In this document: one piece after another, positions 59,542-64,000 of the stretch
Position numbering within the stretch: the stretch's first letter is position 1
Layout: each line of letters begins with the position of its first letter
Assembly (NCBI RefSeq): GCF_963676855.1
Contig: NZ_OY781460.1
Span: forward strand, 2,333,520-2,397,519
DNA from: an uncultured Anaeromusa sp.
Lineage (GTDB): Bacteria > Bacillota > Negativicutes > Anaeromusales > Anaeromusaceae
DNA: 64,000 nucleotides
Direction of reading: 5' to 3'
Made by a program: the position numbers and the translations under genes
The notes under the pieces: generated by a model
Database searches by the model: none
The model's input: the letters and a program-made list of their open reading frames with translations, nothing else
What the model was told of the DNA's origin: nothing

Positions 59542-60609
59542 TCATTTCCCTCCTTTGCCGCTCATAATAGCAACGATTTTTTCGTAAATTTCATTGGGAC
59601 TGGGCATTACGCCGCCCATGCGTCCATAGAAATGAACCGGCTTGTCTTTACCGACGGCCAGCCTTACGTCTTCGACCATTTGGCCGGCGCTGAGCTCTAT
59701 CGTCAGGAAGGCGGAAGCCTTTTGCGCTAATGCTTCGAGCGGAGCTGTTGGGAAAGGCCACAAAGTAATCGGACGGAGCATGCCGACTTTCAGCCCTTCT
59801 TTATGTGCTTTTTCCATTGCTGTGCGGGCAATACGGGAGCTAATGCCATAGGCTACAATGACCAGTTCGGCATCGTCTGTGTAAAGCTCTTCATAGCGCA
59901 CTTCATTAGCGGAAATTTTGGCGAATTTTTCCTGCAGGTGTAGGTTATGCTGTTCCATCGCATCCGGCTGGAGATACAGCGAATTGATGATATTCGGTTT
60001 TTTACGGCCTTTCAAGCCAGCTGCAGCCCAAGGCTTAGCCGGAGGAGTAATGGTGCTGGCCTTGAATTCGGCTGGCTCCATCATTTGGCCTAAAGCGCCG
60101 TCTCCCAAAAGCATGACTGGTGTGCGATATTGATCGGCCAAATCAAAGGAAAGAATCGTATAGTCTACCATTTCTTGTACAGAGTTCGGTGCCAGGACAA
60201 TCAGGCGATAGTCGCCGTGACCGCCGCCTTTGGTAGCTTGGAAATAGTCGGACTGTGCCGGCTGGATGCTTCCCAGGCCCGGACCTCCGCGAGCAATATT
60301 CACAATGACACAGGGCAGTTCGGCCCCTGCAATATAAGAAATTCCTTCTTGTTTTAAGCTAATGCCAGGGCTTGAAGATGAAGTCATGGAACGAGCGCCT
60401 GTACCGGCTGCTCCATAAACCATATTGATCGCGGCAATTTCACTTTCCGCCTGTAAAAACACCCCGTCAATTTTCGGCATGCGTTTAGCCATATATTCGG
60501 TAAGTTCGGTTTGAGGGGTAATGGGATAGCCAAAATAATGACGACACCCAGCAACAATGGCAGCTTCACCAATCGCCTCGTTGCCTTTCATTAGAACTTT
60601 TTCAGCCAC
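59542..60609 (-). CDS. korA: 2-oxoacid:ferredoxin oxidoreductase, alpha subunit
   Basis: The 355-residue alpha subunit has KGNEAIGEAAIVAGCRHYFGYPITPQTELTEYMA and GAGTGARSMTSSSSPGISLKQEGISYIAGAELPCVIVNIARGGPGLG. The GYPITPQTEL motif is typical of KorA. Confidence 0.94.
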   Translation of the reverse strand: MAEKVLMKGNEAIGEAAIVAGCRHYFGYPITPQTELTEYMAKRMPKIDGVFLQAESEIAAINMVYGAAGTGARSMTSSSSPGISLKQEGISYIAGAELPCVIVNIARGGPGLGSIQPAQSDYFQATKGGGHGDYRLIVLAPNSVQEMVDYTILSFDLADQYRTPVMLLGDGALGQMMEPAEFKASTITPPAKPWAAAGLKGRKKPNIINSLYLQPDAMEQHNLHLQEKFAKISANEVRYEELYTDDAELVIVAYGISSRIARTAMEKAHKEGLKVGMLRPITLWPFPTAPLEALAQKASAFLTIELSAGQMVEDVRLAVGKDKPVHFYGRMGGVMPSPNEIYEKIVAIMSGKGGK

Positions 60610-60624
60610 AGTACTTCCTCCCCT

Positions 60625-60828
60625 TTATTTATAGACTTCAATAGCTACATCTGGACAAGTTTTACCGCACAGAGCACAACCGATGCACTGCGATTCGTCC
60701 GTACAGAAAGCGGGACGATAGCCTTTACTGTTGAAATGATCTGCAAATGTCAGAATCTTCTTCGGACAAGCGACGGTGCATAAGCCGCAACCTTTGCATC
60801 GCTCTTCGTTGATGACCGGTTTTGCCAT
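60625..60828 (-). CDS. korD: KorD-type 2x[4Fe-4S] ferredoxin subunit
   Basis: Starting at MAKPVINEERCKGCG (ATG 60828) gives 67 residues with two clusters: CKGCGLCTVACPKKI and CIGCALCGKTCPDVAIEV. First gene of the operon; 15 nt before korA. Confidence 0.92.
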   Translation of the reverse strand: MAKPVINEERCKGCGLCTVACPKKILTFADHFNSKGYRPAFCTDESQCIGCALCGKTCPDVAIEVYK

Positions 60829-60930
60829 GAAAATAACCCCTTTCCTCTCTTCGCCTGTAATGTTGTAAACCACTAACTCGGTATATTCACTTTATTCGGA
60901 ACTAACATAAAAATTCCTGCTTTTGTACAT

Positions 60931-60962
60931 AAAAATACCCGCAAAAATTGCGGGTATTTTGT
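60931..60962. terminator. Terminator between pduL and kor operon
   Basis: AATACCCGCAA and TTGCGGGTATT arms with A/T runs, downstream of the pduL gene. Confidence 0.8.
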
Positions 60963-60983
60963 ATACTGGTCACTAACATTTAC

Positions 60984-61565
60984 TTAGTCGACAATAACTT
61001 CCAATTGATCGCCATTTTTGCACAACGCGGCATTTCCTTCATCAGTATCGACATGCATTTCCAGCGCATAGTCTTTGTTAACGCGGATCAACACGTTTTC
61101 AAAAATCAGGCCGCGATTACCGCCACAGCGGACTTTAACGAGATCTTTATCTTTGACGCCGAATTCGGCGGCTTCAGCAGGATTCATATGGATATGACGC
61201 CCAGCTACAATGACGCCTTCTGTCAGTTGGACTTCGCCTTTCGGGCCTACCAGTTTGGCGCCCGGCGTACCGGCCAAATCGCCGGAATCACGTACAGGAA
61301 TGTTTTTCAGACCCAGTTTCATGGCGTCGCTCATGGAAACTTCTACTTGGCTCTTGCTGCGGATTGGTCCCAGAATACGTACATTTTTAAACGCTGATTT
61401 TTCGGTGACTACATCAATGGTCTCGTTGGAAGCAAACTGCCCAGGCTGTGCCAAATCTTTTTTATTGGTTAGCTCATAGCCAGCTCCATAGAGAATATCC
61501 AGATGCTCCTGAGTTACATGGACGTGGCGGGCAGAAATACCTGCGGTTACTGTTTTGTTAGACAT
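60984..61565 (-). CDS. pduL: Phosphate acyltransferase PduL
   Basis: Starting at MSNKTVTAGISARHVHVTQEHLDILYG gives 193 residues. Two metal-binding His motifs are present, SARHVHV and AGRHIHMNPAEAAEFGVKDKD, typical of PduL, which interconverts acyl-CoA and acyl-phosphate. No microcompartment targeting or shell genes are nearby, so it is likely the housekeeping phosphotransacetylase of fermentation. Confidence 0.94.
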   Translation of the reverse strand: MSNKTVTAGISARHVHVTQEHLDILYGAGYELTNKKDLAQPGQFASNETIDVVTEKSAFKNVRILGPIRSKSQVEVSMSDAMKLGLKNIPVRDSGDLAGTPGAKLVGPKGEVQLTEGVIVAGRHIHMNPAEAAEFGVKDKDLVKVRCGGNRGLIFENVLIRVNKDYALEMHVDTDEGNAALCKNGDQLEVIVD

Positions 61566-61647
61566 AATAACACACTCCCTGTTTTGTTTTAGCGGCATTT
61601 TTATTAAGGAATCGGCGCAGTAACAGCAATGATTCCTTAAATATAAA

Positions 61648-61686
61648 AATAAACCGAAACTGTCAATAAATCAGCTTCGGTTTATT
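61648..61686. terminator. Terminator between the ASCH-like gene and pduL
   Basis: AATAAACCGAA and TTCGGTTTATT arms. A second hairpin (TTAAGGAATC and complement, about 61609-61639) lies in the pduL leader. Confidence 0.7.
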
Positions 61687-61699
61687 ATATCATGAAATG

Positions 61700-62047
61700 T
61701 TACTCAATGATTTCTGAAAAATAAACAACTGTTACCGTATCATCTGGAGCAATGCTACGCTCGTAAACCCCTTCCAAGAAACGGGTCAGCTCTTCGACGC
61801 TAGCAATATCTGGATTTTCACCTTGTAGGTCTTCGCGGGTTAATTGACCGATGGGTTTTACCAAAACGCGGTCAATAACGGCGGCATATATCTTCTTGCG
61901 CTGATGAAACCGTTTGCCCACCGTTACCCAGACAATGTCGCCTTCCTGATATTTGCTGCGCTTATCGCCAAAGCGAATGGTACAGGATTTGCGGCGGCAG
62001 ACTAACTGTACATGGTAATTGGATGAATAAAAATTCAATGCTTTCAT
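61700..62047 (-). CDS. ASCH-like (PUA fold) protein
   Basis: Starting at MKALNFYSSNYHVQLVCRRKSCTIRFGDK (115 residues). KSCTIRFGDKRSKYQEGDIVWVTVGKRFHQRKKIYAAVIDRVLVKPIGQLT matches the ASCH/PUA-like layout, suggesting RNA or nucleotide binding. Function unknown. Confidence 0.7.
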   Translation of the reverse strand: MKALNFYSSNYHVQLVCRRKSCTIRFGDKRSKYQEGDIVWVTVGKRFHQRKKIYAAVIDRVLVKPIGQLTREDLQGENPDIASVEELTRFLEGVYERSIAPDDTVTVVYFSEIIE

Positions 62048-62086
62048 TGACAATTCCTCCTTTGTCAATCTGGATATAGCTGTAAT

Positions 62087-63262
62087 TTAGCTTTTTTTCA
62101 ACCAGTGCACGGTACGATCAACTGCTTTTTGTAAACTTGCCTCTTCTTCTACCAAGGCGATGCGTACATAGCCCTCGCCTTGCGGTCCGAAAGCACTTCC
62201 CGGCACTACGGCTACCCCGGCTTCACGTAACCAGGATAATGTAAATTCCATGGAGGTTTCCTTGGTTGGCACTGGCGCCCAAATAAACATGGTACCTTTA
62301 GGCTTGGGAATCTGCCAACCGCAGGCGGCTAAGCCATCAATTAAAAGATCCCGTCGACGTTGGTAGATGGCAGCTGTGTCCAGTACGGCCTGCTGTGGGC
62401 CGCGCAGAGCGGCGATGGCGGCTTCCTGGACGGGAAGAAAAATACCATAGTCAAAATTGGATTTTAGGCGTCCTAAATAGGAAATGACGTCTGCGTTACC
62501 CAAAGCGAACCCTACCCGACAGCCAGCCATGTTGTACGTCTTGGAAAGCGAGTGAAACTCAATGCCTATTTCCTTGGCTCCTGGTGTTGCCAGAAAACTC
62601 GGCGGTCGATAGCCGTCAAAGACTAACTCACTGTACGCGAAGTCATGGCAGACGATGATTTCATGTTTCTGGGCAAAAGCTACTACCTTGCGGAAAAATT
62701 CTTCGTTCGCTACGGCTGCTAAAGGATTATTGGGATAGTTTAAAATCATCAGTTTGGCACGTTTACGAATGTCTGCGGGAATCGCTTCTAAGTCAGGTAA
62801 AAATTCATTTTCTTTGCGCAAGGGCATATGATACAATTCGGCGCCGGCTACCAAAGGTCCTGCGCTGAAAATCGGATAACCAGGATCAGGAACCAGTACT
62901 ACATCGCCCGGGTTTAGAAGGCAAAGAGCAATATGAGCCAGACCGTCCTGGGAACCCATCAGCGTATGTACTTCCGTTTCCGCGCAAAGAGTAACGTCGA
63001 ACTTATCTTGATACCACTGCGACATAGCCTCCAGCAGTTCGCTTTTCCCGCGTGAAAGGGCGTAGCGGTATTGGTGGCCCTGTTTGGCGGCGTTGCAAAG
63101 AGCTTCAACAATATGCGGCGCCGGAGCTAAGTCGGGGCTGCCAATGCTCAACGTAATGATATCACGGCCTTTGGCTTCTTCAGCTCGTCGCAAGGCATCA
63201 ATTTCTGAAAAAACAGCGGATGAAAGTCCATTCAACCGTTCAGAGCAAACTGGGTGAAACAA
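62087..63262 (-). CDS. Class I/II PLP-dependent aminotransferase
   Basis: The 391-residue fold-type I protein has ITLSIGSPDLAPAPHIVEAL, VLVPDPGYPIFSAGPLVAGAELYHMPL, LNYPNNPLAA, HDFAYSELVFDGY and the PLP-lysine motif HSLSKTYNMAGCRVGFALG. It resembles LL-diaminopimelate or alanine/aspartate aminotransferases; the substrate cannot be set by eye. Confidence 0.93.
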   Translation of the reverse strand: MFHPVCSERLNGLSSAVFSEIDALRRAEEAKGRDIITLSIGSPDLAPAPHIVEALCNAAKQGHQYRYALSRGKSELLEAMSQWYQDKFDVTLCAETEVHTLMGSQDGLAHIALCLLNPGDVVLVPDPGYPIFSAGPLVAGAELYHMPLRKENEFLPDLEAIPADIRKRAKLMILNYPNNPLAAVANEEFFRKVVAFAQKHEIIVCHDFAYSELVFDGYRPPSFLATPGAKEIGIEFHSLSKTYNMAGCRVGFALGNADVISYLGRLKSNFDYGIFLPVQEAAIAALRGPQQAVLDTAAIYQRRRDLLIDGLAACGWQIPKPKGTMFIWAPVPTKETSMEFTLSWLREAGVAVVPGSAFGPQGEGYVRIALVEEEASLQKAVDRTVHWLKKS

Positions 63263-63282
63263 GTAAATTCCTCCTCGGTTCT

Positions 63283-64000
63283 TTAGTTGCGAGCAGTAAG
63301 GCGCTGGCTGCGTGTAGCGATTTCATGACGCAGTCGTTCGATATCGATTGTTGTTAATTCTCCCTGGTCCAGCAGTACTTTACCATCGACTAAGACCGTG
63401 TGTACATCAAGGGCATTAGCAGCATACGCTAAAAGTGAAATACGATCATATCGAGGCTGCCAGTGCAAGCCATTCATGTTCCAAAGAGTCAAATCCGCTT
63501 TTTTACCGGGAGCAATTTGACCGATTTGCTGCTCCAATCCCAGAGCAAGCGCACCCGCGCTGGTAGCCATCTGCAAGGCTTCACTTGCGGAAACTGCTAA
63601 TGGATCGCCGGTATTAGCCTTATGCAGGGTTGCCGCCAAACGGACTTCTTCCAACATATCCAAATTATTGTTACTGGCGGCTCCGTCAGTGCCAAGGGCT
63701 ACGCACAAACCCGCTTTCATCATAGCCGGTACCGGCGCAATACCGCTGGCTAGCTTCAGGTTGCTGCCAGGATTATGAGCTACACGAACGTTGCGACGTA
63801 CCATCAGTTCGATATCCTCTGGTGAAAGATGTACGCAGTGAGCTGCCAAGACGCCGCATTCCAACAGGCCAAGGCGTTCCATCAAAGCCATGGGCGTAGC
63901 GCCATGGTCTTTTTTGCAATCCTCCACTTCACCTATTGTTTCCGCCAGATGAATGTGAATGTTGGCTTTTAGGCAATGAGCCATGGAAACTACGCGTTCC
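63283..64000 (-). CDS. Amidohydrolase (MtaD/SsnA-like deaminase), 5' end outside window
   Basis: Partial protein, open to the window end. Visible motifs are IHIHLAET, GVLAAHCVHLSPEDIELM, VAHNPGSNLKLASGIAPVP, LGTDGAASNNNLDMLEEVRLAA and GKKADLTLWN, as in 5-methylthioadenosine/S-adenosylhomocysteine deaminases and related amidohydrolases. It ends 21 nt before the aminotransferase start, so probably shares its operon. Confidence 0.9.
   Translation of the reverse strand, partial: ERVVSMAHCLKANIHIHLAETIGEVEDCKKDHGATPMALMERLGLLECGVLAAHCVHLSPEDIELMVRRNVRVAHNPGSNLKLASGIAPVPAMMKAGLCVALGTDGAASNNNLDMLEEVRLAATLHKANTGDPLAVSASEALQMATSAGALALGLEQQIGQIAPGKKADLTLWNMNGLHWQPRYDRISLLAYAANALDVHTVLVDGKVLLDQGELTTIDIERLRHEIATRSQRLTARN

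Overview
The window joins two kinds of DNA. Positions 1 to about 18.65 kb are the right-hand part of a T7-like prophage. Its left end, with the late virion genes, lies outside the window. The rest is chromosome of what is probably an anaerobic, amino-acid-using, low-to-mid-GC Firmicute. A Negativicutes/Sporomusa-type host is my best guess, from GGAGG ribosome sites, a four-subunit 2-oxoacid:ferredoxin oxidoreductase, PduL, HtpG, and many ferredoxin-, flavodoxin- and Tat-type redox proteins. No rRNA, tRNA or CRISPR array was seen.

Prophage (1-18.65 kb). Nearly all genes read leftwards in T7 order. From right to left these are: a lysogeny switch (divergent repressor and Cro-like genes around an operator array at 17.88-17.98 kb), small early genes of unknown function, a tyrosine integrase, a single-subunit RNA polymerase, an intergenic stretch with two near-identical 31-bp putative phage promoters and a terminator, an SSB, endonuclease I, an amidase-fold protein lacking the T7 lysozyme catalytic residues, primase-helicase, a pentapeptide-repeat protein, a dNMP-kinase-like protein, DNA polymerase, ligase, exonuclease, gp7.3-like proteins, portal and the first codons of the scaffold-position gene. 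The heptamer CCTNAGG is strikingly over-represented here compared with the chromosome. Several genes seem to start at CTG or ACG.

Chromosome 19-28 kb. A Cd/Zn-type P-ATPase with its ArsR regulator comes first. It is followed by a tyrosine recombinase very similar to the prophage integrase, then a nitroreductase, an EamA transporter, small or secreted unknowns and htpG.

Chromosome 28-54.4 kb. This is a dense collection of stress/redox accessory genes: flavodoxins (several exported), FMN reductases, cupins, alpha/beta hydrolases, DUF362 Tat proteins, a NapH-NapG-like ferredoxin fusion, a ferredoxin-tailed aldo-keto reductase, LarB and a LarC1-only protein, a carboxymuconolactone decarboxylase-like protein, a GDSL esterase and a damaged SDR. 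At least seven promoters here share a MerR-type layout: TTGACT or TTGCCT, a 19-bp spacer centred on a GGAGTTAACTCC-like dyad, and a TAnnnT -10 box. This points to one scattered MerR regulon. Two canonical MerR genes, one divergent MerR-like gene, and AraC, TetR and LysR regulators are interspersed.

Chromosome 54.4-64 kb. An OPT transporter, a GNAT acetyltransferase and an Xer-type recombinase lie here. A 28-bp dif-like palindrome overlaps the recombinase promoter. Then come korDABC, pduL, an ASCH-like protein, a class I aminotransferase and an amidohydrolase cut by the window end. This stretch looks like core amino-acid/2-oxoacid fermentation.
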